Origin: Candidatus Enterocloster excrementipullorum
GTDB lineage: Bacteria; Bacillota; Clostridia; Lachnospirales; Lachnospiraceae
Direction of reading: 5' to 3'
Length of the DNA stretch: 47,356 bases
Assembly: GCA_019119575.1 (NCBI GenBank)
Contig: DWWT01000001.1
Coordinates: 1-47,356, forward strand
The notes beneath the pieces were generated by a model. That model saw nothing but the letters and a program-made list of their open reading frames with translations, did no database searches and had not been told where the DNA came from. A program made the position numbers and the translations under genes. Shown here piece by piece: positions 7,594 to 16,127 of the stretch (position 1 is its first letter; every line of letters starts with the position of its first letter).

Positions 7594-9219
7594 CTATTCC
7601 GCAATCTCCATATTCTTCACGTTGTAAATTCCCAGAGGTGTCTGCGCCAGCCCGGTCACACGGTCAGATGTCACTACGGCAAAAGGCGCATAGACCAGCG
7701 GAATCACGGGAACCGCGTCGGCCACAACCTCCTGCATCTGTCCGTAGTAGTCCATGCGGAGCTCCTCGTCCATCTCGGAGTTTCCGAGCCGGCAAAGCTC
7801 CTCCGCCTGATCCTGATCCGCGTCGTCCCAGTAGCTTCTCCAGCAGTTCGCCTGCTCCGAGATGCACCACAGACCCGCCACCTCGGAGGTGTCCGTCATA
7901 TCGCTTGTCATATTGCTTAAAAATACATCATACTCCCCGGCCTGCCAGTTCTGCCTTGCCGTAGCGATGTCGATCTGCTGGATGTTCAGATTCACACCAA
8001 TTTCTCCCCACTGCTCCTGGAGCATGGTTGCGGTCTGCAGGATTGTGCTGTCCCCGCTTCCCACCTCCACTGTCAGGTCAAAGCCGTCGGGATACCCGGC
8101 ATCAGCCAGAAGCTGTTTCGCTGCCTCCACATCCACGCTCACCGCCGGCAGGTCCTCCTTATAGTGCGGCATAGCCGGAGCCAGGAAGGATTGGGCAATC
8201 TGTCCGTGCCCAAAGTACACCGCGCTGTTGATCGCCTCTTTGTCCGTGGCCAGGTTCAGCGCCTGCCGCACGCTCTTATGGGACAGGTACTCATTCTGGC
8301 AGTTCAGGACGATAAACCGGACATCTGTAGAGTCAAAGAGGTTCACCGTCAGGCCGCCCATATTTTGAAGCTCATCCACGCGGCTGTAGGGAATCATGGT
8401 CGCCACATCGATCTGCCCGCTCTGCAGCTGCATGATGCGGGTGCTGTCGTCCGCCACCACGACCATATCAATCTCGTCCACCTTGGGGCTTCCCTCTTCC
8501 CAGTAGTATTCGTTCTTCACGAACACCATGCGCTCGCCCCGGTTCCACTCCTGGAGCACATAGGGGCCGGTTCCGATGGGATTCTCCGCCAGCCCCTCGG
8601 TTCCTACCTCCTCGCAGTAGTCCTTGGGCATGATGGAGGAACTGAACATGGCCAGAGTGGAGAGGAAGGCCGGCGACGGCTCCGTCAGGGTAATCACCAG
8701 GTTGTTGTCCCCTCCGTCCTCCATGGTGTCGATCATATCCAGCATGCCGATCCAGGGACCGTCCGCTGTCTTTGCCCGGTCAATGCTGTAAATACAGTCC
8801 TCTATGGTCACATCCTCCCCGTTGGAGAACTTGATTCCGTCCCGAATGTGGAAGGTATAGGTCAGACCGTCCTCCGACACCTCCCAGGAATCCGCCACGG
8901 CCGGAATAATCTCCTGCCCGTCATCGGAGCTGGTGACCAGTCCCTCGACCATCATGTTCAGCACCCAGATGTCCACGTTGTTGGCTGTCATAACCGGATC
9001 CAGGTTCGTGGAGTCGAAATCCCTCGCAATGGTGACCACGGTCCGCTCGCCGTCCGCGGCGGCCTCTGCTTCCTCTGAAGCCCCTGTGCTTCCCGCCTGG
9101 GTGCTCCCCGTCTGTTCTCCGCTCCCGCTGCTCTGCGCCGACCCGGAGCCGGAGCAGCCTGTCATGGCCAAAACAGCCGCTGTCATCACGGCCAATAGCT
9201 TCCTGTAAGATTTTTTCAT
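7594..9219 (-). CDS. ABC transporter substrate-binding lipoprotein, family 5
   Basis: A 541-residue extracellular solute-binding protein (SBP_bac_5 family). It has a lipoprotein signal peptide: a KK/R-rich start, a hydrophobic core, then MTGC with the lipidated cysteine at residue 22. A low-complexity Ser/Gly/Ala/Glu linker follows to about residue 57. The mature domain carries the family signature region (TFHIRDGIKFSNGEDVTIED). GAGGAGGAAG precedes the ATG. It is the first gene of the operon with two permeases, two ATPases, a serine hydrolase and an AraC regulator, so it sets the substrate specificity, most likely for peptides. The ligand cannot be told. Confidence 0.94.
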   Translation of the reverse strand: MKKSYRKLLAVMTAAVLAMTGCSGSGSAQSSGSGEQTGSTQAGSTGASEEAEAAADGERTVVTIARDFDSTNLDPVMTANNVDIWVLNMMVEGLVTSSDDGQEIIPAVADSWEVSEDGLTYTFHIRDGIKFSNGEDVTIEDCIYSIDRAKTADGPWIGMLDMIDTMEDGGDNNLVITLTEPSPAFLSTLAMFSSSIMPKDYCEEVGTEGLAENPIGTGPYVLQEWNRGERMVFVKNEYYWEEGSPKVDEIDMVVVADDSTRIMQLQSGQIDVATMIPYSRVDELQNMGGLTVNLFDSTDVRFIVLNCQNEYLSHKSVRQALNLATDKEAINSAVYFGHGQIAQSFLAPAMPHYKEDLPAVSVDVEAAKQLLADAGYPDGFDLTVEVGSGDSTILQTATMLQEQWGEIGVNLNIQQIDIATARQNWQAGEYDVFLSNMTSDMTDTSEVAGLWCISEQANCWRSYWDDADQDQAEELCRLGNSEMDEELRMDYYGQMQEVVADAVPVIPLVYAPFAVVTSDRVTGLAQTPLGIYNVKNMEIAE

Positions 9220-9270
9220 ATGCGCTTCCTCCTCGTTTCCATATATTCCTGCGGGAAATGCCCCGCAAAA

Positions 9271-9323
9271 TAAAAAAGACAGCGGCGCCCATCCATTTTC
9301 TGCTGAATGCCGACGCCGTTGTC
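9271..9323 (-). terminator. Intrinsic terminator of the cytidylate-kinase-like gene
   Basis: On the minus strand GACAACGGCG (9314-9323) pairs with CGCCGCTGTC (9278-9287), with one G-U pair and a 26-nt loop, followed by TTTTTTATTTT. It isolates the kinase gene from the transporter operon that begins at 9219. Confidence 0.82.
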
Positions 9324-9327
9324 TTTC

Positions 9328-9927
9328 TCATTTCCCAAATTTACTTTTTGCAATCTCCGCGATGAGCTTTGCCGTTCCCTCAATGCCGAAAAAGCTGCTG
9401 TCAATCAGAAGATTTTTATTTTTTATATCCTCCGGGCTGTAGTTCGCGTACCGTTTGTGGTACTTTCTCCGGGCCTTGTCCACCTCCACCGTCATCTGCA
9501 TGGCGGTCTCCTCGTCCATCCCCAGAGAGCTGACGCAGTTCTCAATCCGCTTCTCAAAAGGGGCGTACACACAGATGCTCAGCCGGTTTTCAAAATCCCG
9601 CAAAATATAGTCCGAACACCGCCCCACGATCACGCAGGACTCCCGCTTTGCAAGGCTCCGTATGATCTCCGACTGCACCCGGAAAATCTCATCCTGCTTT
9701 TCTCTCGAGGATTTTCCCAGTGGAAACCGCATCCGCGAATAGGCGCTGCCCTGGTTCTCCTCGTTGATGCTGATCACGGACACCGGCAGGTTCATCTTTC
9801 TGGCCGTCTTCTCCACAATGTCCCTGTCGTAAAATTCAATCCCGAGAAGCTCCGACAGCCGCCTGGCAATGGGTCTTCCCATACTTCCGAACTCCCTCAC
9901 GATGGTAATGATATACTGCTTTTCCAT
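9328..9927 (-). CDS. Cytidylate kinase-like family protein
   Basis: A 199-residue P-loop kinase of the cytidylate kinase-like family (PF13189 type), distinct from the housekeeping Cmk. The nucleotide-binding loop is near the N-terminus (REFGSMGRPIARRLSE), followed by the YDRDIV segment typical of this family. A second conserved block is CVIVGRCSDYILRD. I choose the ATG at 9925-9927, because GGGAGG lies 10 nt upstream, rather than a TTG 21 nt earlier. The physiological substrate of this subfamily is not established. It has its own terminator, so it is not part of the neighbouring transporter operon. Confidence 0.88.
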   Translation of the reverse strand: MEKQYIITIVREFGSMGRPIARRLSELLGIEFYDRDIVEKTARKMNLPVSVISINEENQGSAYSRMRFPLGKSSREKQDEIFRVQSEIIRSLAKRESCVIVGRCSDYILRDFENRLSICVYAPFEKRIENCVSSLGMDEETAMQMTVEVDKARRKYHKRYANYSPEDIKNKNLLIDSSFFGIEGTAKLIAEIAKSKFGK

Positions 9928-9976
9928 CCCTGCGCCGCCTCCCAACAAGTTGCCGTCTGTACGGTTATAAAAAAAT

Positions 9977-10020
9977 AGACGAGCACAAAAAACGGTTCAT
10001 ACATCTTTGTGTGCTCGTCT
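9977..10020 (-). terminator. Intrinsic terminator after the MFS transporter gene
   Basis: AGACGAGCACA on one arm (9977-9987) pairs with TGTGCTCGTCT (10010-10020). On the minus strand the hairpin is followed by a run of T (A-run at 9968-9975 on the plus strand). It ends the proB-DUF896-proA-lepB-MFS gene run. Confidence 0.85.
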
Positions 10021-10089
10021 GTTAGACATTTAACCACTATTTTCTTTCAAAGTATTGTAAAATTGCGAACAGAAAATCCGCGCTGTCTG

Positions 10090-11229
10090 TCAGCCCTTCT
10101 CTCTCCCCGCCATCCGCCAGGCCGCGATGCTCAGCGCCAAAAGCCCCAGGCAGGTTCCGATGTTGCAGTACATCCCGGCCCGAATCCCCGCTGCTTCCGC
10201 CACAACTCCCGTAATCCACGGCATGAGGATCGCGCCGCTGCTGGCCACGGGAAGCATGATTCCCATGCTGGCCACGCTGGTCATTTTTCCCGCGCAGGAC
10301 ACCGCCGTGGGGTTTAATCCCGCCATGGAGGCCGAAAAGGCAAAAAGCAGCACGATGGCCAGCCACTGGCTGTCCGCCTGCACAAGTCCGAAGTAAAAGA
10401 CAAGGCAGCCCACGGACATGAAAACCATGGCCCGCTCCGCCCGCTTGATGGGAAATACAAAGGCAAAGAGCATCCGGGCCGTGAGGGTGGCAAACCACAT
10501 GACAGTCACCGTGTAGGCGCTGAGCGTCCCTGTGAGGATGCCGCTCCCCTTAAAGTATGTAACCATCCAGCCGCTGACGCTGGTCTCCGTCCCGTTCTGG
10601 CAGAACAAAAGGGCGGTGAGCAGCCAGAATTTTCCGCTCTTTAGAAAGCTCCAGTCCGTCCCTTTGGACTCCTTTCCCCGCGCTTCCCCCATGGGAGTGA
10701 GAAAGAATGTCAGCCACAGCACGCCTCCGCACACGGCCAATGCCGCCATGGGCAGGCGGGAGGAAGCCAGGGCCGCCGCGGAGATGATAAACGGGCATAA
10801 AAGAGCTCCCAGGGCATAGCAGCTGTGCATAATATTCATTCCCCGGGTTCTGTCCCTGGAATTATCCGATATGAGAATCGTACACGTATTGATGGTGCTT
10901 CCCTTTCCGATTCCCACCAAAAAGAAAGCCGCCATGAGAAGGGCCACCGGCGAAAATACCGCCATGGCCCCATATCCAATCAGATAGCCTGCGGTTAAGA
11001 TCACCGCGCTGGCCTTCATTCCCAGCTTTCCCGCCAGGAAAGCAGCGGCAAAACCTGCCGCCAGATTTCCCACATTCATCATGGCAAGCAGCGTGCCCGT
11101 GGTTCCATAGGCAAACCCCAGTTCCTCCTGGAGCAGGCTCACCACCACACCGCTGCTTATGGCGCAGATCCCGCTGATAAAAAATGCAAAAAAACCAGCC
11201 TGCTTCTGCCGTATTTCCATTTTTTTCAT
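10090..11229 (-). CDS. Major facilitator superfamily transporter
   Basis: A 379-residue membrane protein with about twelve hydrophobic segments and the usual central cytoplasmic loop (around EARGKESKG, residues 185-200). The start is the ATG at 11227-11229, with AGGGGA 8 nt upstream; a GTG directly before it is the alternative. The sequence FCQNGTETSVSGW at the start of the second half recalls the sugar-type FHS/FucP-like MFS group, but the substrate is not assignable. It is the last gene of the proline/signal peptidase run and is followed by a strong terminator. Its link to proline synthesis is by position only. Confidence 0.88.
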   Translation of the reverse strand: MKKMEIRQKQAGFFAFFISGICAISSGVVVSLLQEELGFAYGTTGTLLAMMNVGNLAAGFAAAFLAGKLGMKASAVILTAGYLIGYGAMAVFSPVALLMAAFFLVGIGKGSTINTCTILISDNSRDRTRGMNIMHSCYALGALLCPFIISAAALASSRLPMAALAVCGGVLWLTFFLTPMGEARGKESKGTDWSFLKSGKFWLLTALLFCQNGTETSVSGWMVTYFKGSGILTGTLSAYTVTVMWFATLTARMLFAFVFPIKRAERAMVFMSVGCLVFYFGLVQADSQWLAIVLLFAFSASMAGLNPTAVSCAGKMTSVASMGIMLPVASSGAILMPWITGVVAEAAGIRAGMYCNIGTCLGLLALSIAAWRMAGREKG

Positions 11230-11274
11230 CACTCATTTCCCCTGTCACATATTTCCGCTCAGCCGGATCTTTCT

Positions 11275-11859
11275 TTACCGGATCACATGGGGATTGGGGA
11301 AGTAGCAGAACAGCACCTTGGCAATGATTTTGTCCTTCGCCACGTAGGTATTCTTCCAATATCTGGCGTCCCGTGAATTATTCCGGTTATCCCCCAGCAT
11401 AAAATAGCTCCCCTCCGGCACTTCAAAATGCATGGGCTCTTCCGGCTCCATGGGCTCTGCCAGATAGGGCTCGTCCAGCGGTGTGTCCGAGCCGTTGATA
11501 TAGACCTTCCCGTCAATAATATCCACGGTCTCCCCCGGCAGTCCGATTACCCGCTTCACAAAATAGGTCTTCCCCGACGGGTCATCGGGATAATGGAAAA
11601 TCACCACATCCCCGCGCTCCGGGTCATCCGTCAGATACGCCAGCCGCGAGCCGATCACCCGGCTCTTTGACATGATGGTGGGCTCCATGGATCCGGTAGG
11701 TACCCGGCTGTTGGCAATAATAAACGTTGTCAGGAAAAAGGCGATGACCACCGCGGCCACAATAATCTGAATCCAGCTGATAATCTCCTTTTTCAGGTCA
11801 AAGGGCTCATCCTCCTTCTTTTTGCGGCTTCTGCCCGCTTTCTTCGTCTCTTCTTCCAT
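11275..11859 (-). CDS. lepB: Signal peptidase I
   Basis: A 194-residue type I signal peptidase that cleaves signal peptides of exported proteins at the outer face of the membrane. A charged cytoplasmic N-terminus (about 1-26) precedes a single transmembrane helix (about 30-49). The catalytic serine is S57 in GSMEPT and the general-base lysine is K102 in FVKRVIGLPGE. The C-terminal box GDNRNNSRDARYW is present. Length and single-helix topology are those of the Gram-positive Sip-type enzymes. GAGGAG precedes the ATG. It lies between proA and the MFS gene on the same strand with short gaps and so is probably co-transcribed with them. Confidence 0.96.
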   Translation of the reverse strand: MEEETKKAGRSRKKKEDEPFDLKKEIISWIQIIVAAVVIAFFLTTFIIANSRVPTGSMEPTIMSKSRVIGSRLAYLTDDPERGDVVIFHYPDDPSGKTYFVKRVIGLPGETVDIIDGKVYINGSDTPLDEPYLAEPMEPEEPMHFEVPEGSYFMLGDNRNNSRDARYWKNTYVAKDKIIAKVLFCYFPNPHVIR

Positions 11860-11907
11860 GCAGTCTCCTCTTTTCTCAGAAAATAGTCCGGCTCCATCCG
11901 GAGAGCA

Positions 11908-13152
11908 TTACCCCCGAATCTGCCCGTCCCCGTATATAATGTACTTGGTCGTAGTCAGCTCCTTGAGGCCCATAGGCCCTCTGGCGTGGAGCTTCTGGGT
12001 GCTGATGCCGATCTCCGCCCCAAAACCGAATTCTTCCCCGTCCGTAAACCGGGTGGACGCATTCACATACACAGCGGCCGCATCCACTTCATCCAAAAAT
12101 TTTTGGGCATTGAAATAGTCGGAAGTCACAATGGCGTCGGAATGGCCCGTATTGTACGTATTGATATGGGCGATCGCCTCATCCACGGAATCCACCAGCT
12201 TCAGCGACACAATATAGTCCAAATACTCCTTCCCCCAGTCCTCCTCGGCAGCCGCGGCGAACTCCGGCACAATGGCTCTGGATTCCTCATCCGCCCGCAC
12301 TTCCACCTGCTTTTCATCCAGGCGTTTTTTCAGCATGGGAAGAAATTCCTTTGCGATCTTTCTGTGCACCAGCAGGGACTCGCAGGCGTTGCACACGCCG
12401 ATCCGCTGGGTCTTGGCGTTATAGATAATGTCCAGGGCCATATGTACGTCCGCTGTCTCATCCACATACACATGGCAGTTGCCTGTTCCTGTCTCAATCA
12501 CCGGAACGGTGCTGTTCTCCACCACGGCGCGGATCAGCCCGGCCCCTCCTCTGGGAATCAGCACATCAATGTACGCATTCAGGCGCATCATCTCCCGGGT
12601 AGTCTCCCGGCTGGTATCCTCAATGAGCTGCAGAGAATCCTCGGGAAGCCCGGCCCGTGAAAGTCCTGTGCGGAGCCACTGCACAATCGCCCGGTTGGAT
12701 TCGATGGCATCGCTGCCGCCCTTTAAGATCACAGCGTTCCCCGATTTAAAGCAGAGGCCGAAGGCATCCGCCGTCACATTGGGGCGCGCCTCATAAATCA
12801 TACCGATCACTCCCAGAGGAACCCTCTTTTTCCCGATGCGCAGGCCGTTCGGCCGCTGCTTCATGGAGAGCACTTCACCCACGGGATCCTCCAATGCCGC
12901 CACGGAGAGAAGACCGTCCGCCATGGACTGCAGGCGTCCGGGCGTCAGCTTTAAGCGGTCCAGGAGCCCCTGGCTCATCCCGTTTTCCTTCGCCTTCTCA
13001 TAATCCTTCTCATTTGCCTGAAGAATCTCCTCTTCTCCCTCAAGAAGCGCTCTTGCCGCCTCCTCCAGGCCGATATTTTTCTCCCTGGATCCCAGAGTAC
13101 CGAGAATTCTGGATACTTTCTTTGCCTTTTTTCCCATTTCCTCTAATGTCAT
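11908..13152 (-). CDS. proA: Glutamate-5-semialdehyde dehydrogenase
   Basis: A 414-residue gamma-glutamyl phosphate reductase, which reduces gamma-glutamyl phosphate to glutamate-5-semialdehyde with NADPH in proline synthesis. The catalytic cysteine is C254 in the conserved [12 protein letters not shown] block. Other family blocks seen are [18 protein letters not shown] and the C-terminal [11 protein letters not shown]. Length is typical. GGGAGG precedes the ATG. It starts 12 nt after the DUF896 gene and lies downstream of proB, giving a proB-DUF896-proA operon. No proC is in the window. Confidence 0.97.
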   Translation of the reverse strand: MTLEEMGKKAKKVSRILGTLGSREKNIGLEEAARALLEGEEEILQANEKDYEKAKENGMSQGLLDRLKLTPGRLQSMADGLLSVAALEDPVGEVLSMKQRPNGLRIGKKRVPLGVIGMIYEARPNVTADAFGLCFKSGNAVILKGGSDAIESNRAIVQWLRTGLSRAGLPEDSLQLIEDTSRETTREMMRLNAYIDVLIPRGGAGLIRAVVENSTVPVIETGTGNCHVYVDETADVHMALDIIYNAKTQRIGVCNACESLLVHRKIAKEFLPMLKKRLDEKQVEVRADEESRAIVPEFAAAAEEDWGKEYLDYIVSLKLVDSVDEAIAHINTYNTGHSDAIVTSDYFNAQKFLDEVDAAAVYVNASTRFTDGEEFGFGAEIGISTQKLHARGPMGLKELTTTKYIIYGDGQIRG

Positions 13153-13164
13153 GACGCACCTCCC

Positions 13165-13386
13165 TCAGACGGTTTTGATTCCGCCGTATTTTTTTCCCAG
13201 ATCCGTGATGGAACCGTCCGGCTCCTTAATGGAAATATTGTTTAACTGTCCCCGGAGATTGGCCCGGATCGTCTGAATATACTCCTTGCGCAGCGCCGCC
13301 TGCTCCTCCTTCTCCTCATCGGTCAATCCCACGGATTGGGATTTATGGTACAGCGCATTAATTCGGTCGATCTTAGTATTGTCCAT
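13165..13386 (-). CDS. DUF896 (YnzC-type) small protein
   Basis: A 73-residue protein of the DUF896 family, recognisable from IDRINALYHKSQSVGLTDEE and from the EQAALRKEYIQTIRANLRGQ helix. I start it at the ATG at 13384-13386, which has AAGGAAG 4 nt upstream, although the open frame runs 36 codons further. It probably forms a helical hairpin. Members of this family are widespread in Firmicutes and have no firmly assigned function. The position between proB and proA, 12 nt before proA, suggests co-transcription but says nothing certain about a role in proline synthesis. Confidence 0.88.
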   Translation of the reverse strand: MDNTKIDRINALYHKSQSVGLTDEEKEEQAALRKEYIQTIRANLRGQLNNISIKEPDGSITDLGKKYGGIKTV

Positions 13387-13483
13387 AGTTCTTCCTTTCA
13401 TGAATCGAACGGCGTCCGCCTGCCCGGCCAAAAAGGCAGCATCGGAGGAACCTCCGGCGGGAAGGCGTACATCCGCAATACCA

Positions 13484-14347
13484 TCAGTATTCATTGTTCA
13501 AATAGTGCATCAAATCAAAATCCAGATTCGGATGAGCCAAAAAGAGCGTCCCCTTGTCCACTCCGGCCATGATGTCCATGATCACCTCCACCTGGTCGCC
13601 GTTGGCGATGACCATATCCGCCCCGCTGTCCGTGGCGATCCGGGCTGCCTCCAGCTTGGCAGACATGCCTCCGGTTCCTACGCTGCTTCCGGCCGTCGCC
13701 TTCCCCATCTCCAAAAGCTGCGGCGTGATCTCCGGCACCAGGCGGATAAACGACGCCCCGGAGTTGCGCCGGGGATCGTCCGTGTAAAGTCCGTCGATAT
13801 CCGACAGCAGGATCAGAAGATCCGCCCCGATCAGGGCCGCCACAATAGCGGAAAGCCGGTCATTGTCCCCGAAGCTGTCCACATAGGGAATCTCCGAGGT
13901 AGACACCGTATCATTCTCATTTACAATGGGAATCACACCCAGGCGCAGCAGCTCATCAAATGTATTCTGGGCATTGTACCGGGATGAATCATTGACCATG
14001 GTATCCTTGGTGAGAAGCACCTGGGCCGTGGCCTGGTTGTACTCGGAAAAAAGCTTCTGGTAAACCATCATCAGGCGCGCCTGCCCCACCGCAGCGAATG
14101 CCTGCTTCTGGGCCAAGCTGTCCGGCTTTCTGTGATAGCCCAGAGCCTGGCGTCCCGCCGCAATCGCACCGGAGGAGACTAAAACCACGTCCTTTCCCTC
14201 TCCCCGCAGATCACTCAAAACACGGATAAGCTTCTCTATCTTTAAAAGGTTCAGCCGTCCCGTCTCCGGATGGGTCAGGGAGGATGAGCCGATCTTTATT
14301 ACAATCCTCTTCTTTTCTCTCAGCAGTTTGCGTTCCCCGCAGTCCAT
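13484..14347 (-). CDS. proB: Glutamate 5-kinase (short form, no PUA domain)
   Basis: A 287-residue amino-acid kinase that phosphorylates glutamate as the first step of proline synthesis. The N-terminal KRIVIKIGSSSLT motif, the glutamate-binding block NENDTVSTSEI, and GDNDRLSAIVA and LLSDIDGLYTDDPR are present. The PUA domain that extends E. coli ProB to about 370 residues is absent, as in many Gram-positive short forms. The start is the ATG at 14345-14347 with AAAGGAG 6 nt upstream; a GTG seven codons earlier is less likely. A promoter is seen at 14414-14442. Proline feedback inhibition is usual for the family but cannot be judged here. Confidence 0.96.
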   Translation of the reverse strand: MDCGERKLLREKKRIVIKIGSSSLTHPETGRLNLLKIEKLIRVLSDLRGEGKDVVLVSSGAIAAGRQALGYHRKPDSLAQKQAFAAVGQARLMMVYQKLFSEYNQATAQVLLTKDTMVNDSSRYNAQNTFDELLRLGVIPIVNENDTVSTSEIPYVDSFGDNDRLSAIVAALIGADLLILLSDIDGLYTDDPRRNSGASFIRLVPEITPQLLEMGKATAGSSVGTGGMSAKLEAARIATDSGADMVIANGDQVEVIMDIMAGVDKGTLFLAHPNLDFDLMHYLNNEY

Positions 14348-14413
14348 ATGATGCTCCTTTGTCTTCACAGTTTAAAGGGTTGCCGCAGCCGTTCTGAACA
14401 GCTGCCAGCTATC

Positions 14414-14442
14414 ATCTTACACCAATTTTCTGCAGCCGTCAA
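14414..14442 (-). promoter_or_regulatory. Sigma-A promoter for proB
   Basis: On the minus strand TTGACG (14437-14442) and TAAGAT (14414-14419) are separated by 17 bp. The predicted leader to the proB ATG is about 60 nt, too short for a T-box or other large riboswitch. Confidence 0.65.
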
Positions 14443-14507
14443 TTCATAAACACCCTTCTGTCCGGCTTCTTCCCGCGGCGCCTAAAGTATGTTTCCCTTC
14501 GCGGTTT

Positions 14508-16127
14508 TCACAGAGGCGCATACCGGCGGATCAGCTCTTCCGCCGTTTTCAGCCCGTCCATAGCCGCCGAGGTGATGCCCCCGGCATATCCCGCGCCCTC
14601 CCCGCAGGGGAAAATGCCCTTTACCGCGCTCTCCATCCGGTCATCCCGCAGAATCCGCACCGGGGAGGATGTCCGGCTCTCCACACCGGCCAGGATGGCG
14701 TCCGGCCTGTCAAATCCTTTTATCATATGGCCAAACGCTCCCATGGCCTCGGACAGGGAGGACGAAATGCAACCCGGCAGAATCTCCCGCAGATTTCCAA
14801 AGGTCCACTCCCCCTTAAAGGCTGGCCCTACCTCCCCGAAGCCGCCGGAAGTCTTTCCTTCGGCAAAATCGCCGAAGAGCTGAATCGGAATCCGTCCTTT
14901 TCCCAGGCTGTAGGCCCGCGCCTCCAGCTCCCGCTGAAATGCAATGCCCGCCAGGGGATGCCCCTCTGCCATTCCTCCCGCGAAAGCAGCGTAGTCCGCA
15001 GGGGAAACGGTCACAATCAGGGCGCTGTTCGCATTTTCCCCGGCCCGGTCATGATAGCTCATGCCGTTGACGGCCAGCCTTCCCGGCTCCGAGGAGGCGT
15101 TGACCACATAGCCCCCGGGACACATACAGAAGGAATACACGCCCCGGCCTGTGGAGACCTGCCGCGTCACCTTATAGCTGGCGGGCCCCAGCTCATCTCC
15201 GGCTGCCCGGCCGTATTGGCTTATATCAATCATGCGCTGCGGATGCTGGATACGCAGGCCCATGGCAAAGGCCTTGGCCTCCATGGGAATCCCCCTGTCA
15301 TATAGGGTTTGAAACGTATCCCGTGCGCTGTGCCCAAGAGCAAGCACAAGGGCCTCTGCGGGAATCCGCTCCCCGCCGTTCACCAGGACAGACCGGGTAC
15401 GTCCGTCCTGTACCTCCACATCCGTCATCCGGCTTTCAAAACGTACTTCTCCCCCCAGCCGCAGGATCTCTTCCCGGATCGCCTTCACAATCCTGCTGAG
15501 CACATCCGTCCCGATATGGGGTTTGCTCACATATAAAATAGAAGGATCCGCCCCAAATTCCACAAAGATTCGCAAAACGGCCTGGTTTCTTCCATATGTA
15601 TCCTTTACCAGGGTATTCAGCTTTCCGTCGGAAAATGTGCCTGCGCCTCCTTCCCCGAACTGTACATTGGAATCCGGGTCGAGCACGCCCTCTCTCCAGA
15701 ATCGGTTCACCCGGCTGGTGCGCGCATCCACAGCCTCCCCTCGCTCTAAGAGAACCGGCCTGTATCCGGCCCTGGCAAGGGCAAGGCCGCAGAACAGCCC
15801 AGCCGGGCCTGTCCCCACAATCACCGGCGGATGGGCCAGAGGCGCCGTGCCCGGTTTCGGAAGCCGGTAAGGTTTTTCCTCATGGATACTCACATCCCGG
15901 TCACCGGCCCGCCTGACCAGCTGCCTCTCCCTCGCTTCATCCGCCAGCTCTGCATCCACTACATAGCTGAAAAAAAGTTCCGGCTTCTTTCTCGCGTCCA
16001 GGGACTGCCTCCGGATCGCAAGGGTTCGAATCTCCTCCGGCCGAATGCGCAGTTTCTTCGCCGCCCGGGCCGCAAGCTGCTCCTGTGTATGGCCCACAGG
16101 GAGCTTTAACTGATTAATCCGTATCAT
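14508..16127 (-). CDS. FAD-dependent dehydrogenase (COG2509 type)
   Basis: A 539-residue flavoprotein of the uncharacterised COG2509 family. An N-terminal ~90-residue domain precedes the dinucleotide-binding Rossmann motif VGTGPAG (residues 104-110). Other features are NVQFGEGGAGTFSDGKL, the FCMCPGGYVVNASSEPG block with two cysteines, and the C-terminal FAD contact region GEGAGYAGGITSAAMDG. The start overlaps the stop of the upstream flavoprotein gene as ATGA, with GGGGAGG upstream, so the two are coupled. The substrate is unknown. It is the last gene of the long run that starts at yqfC. Confidence 0.9.
   Translation of the reverse strand: MIRINQLKLPVGHTQEQLAARAAKKLRIRPEEIRTLAIRRQSLDARKKPELFFSYVVDAELADEARERQLVRRAGDRDVSIHEEKPYRLPKPGTAPLAHPPVIVGTGPAGLFCGLALARAGYRPVLLERGEAVDARTSRVNRFWREGVLDPDSNVQFGEGGAGTFSDGKLNTLVKDTYGRNQAVLRIFVEFGADPSILYVSKPHIGTDVLSRIVKAIREEILRLGGEVRFESRMTDVEVQDGRTRSVLVNGGERIPAEALVLALGHSARDTFQTLYDRGIPMEAKAFAMGLRIQHPQRMIDISQYGRAAGDELGPASYKVTRQVSTGRGVYSFCMCPGGYVVNASSEPGRLAVNGMSYHDRAGENANSALIVTVSPADYAAFAGGMAEGHPLAGIAFQRELEARAYSLGKGRIPIQLFGDFAEGKTSGGFGEVGPAFKGEWTFGNLREILPGCISSSLSEAMGAFGHMIKGFDRPDAILAGVESRTSSPVRILRDDRMESAVKGIFPCGEGAGYAGGITSAAMDGLKTAEELIRRYAPL

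Noticed and set aside
14348-14413. Possible T-box or other leader regulator of proB
   Set aside because: The predicted leader is only about 60 nt and has no T-box sequence.
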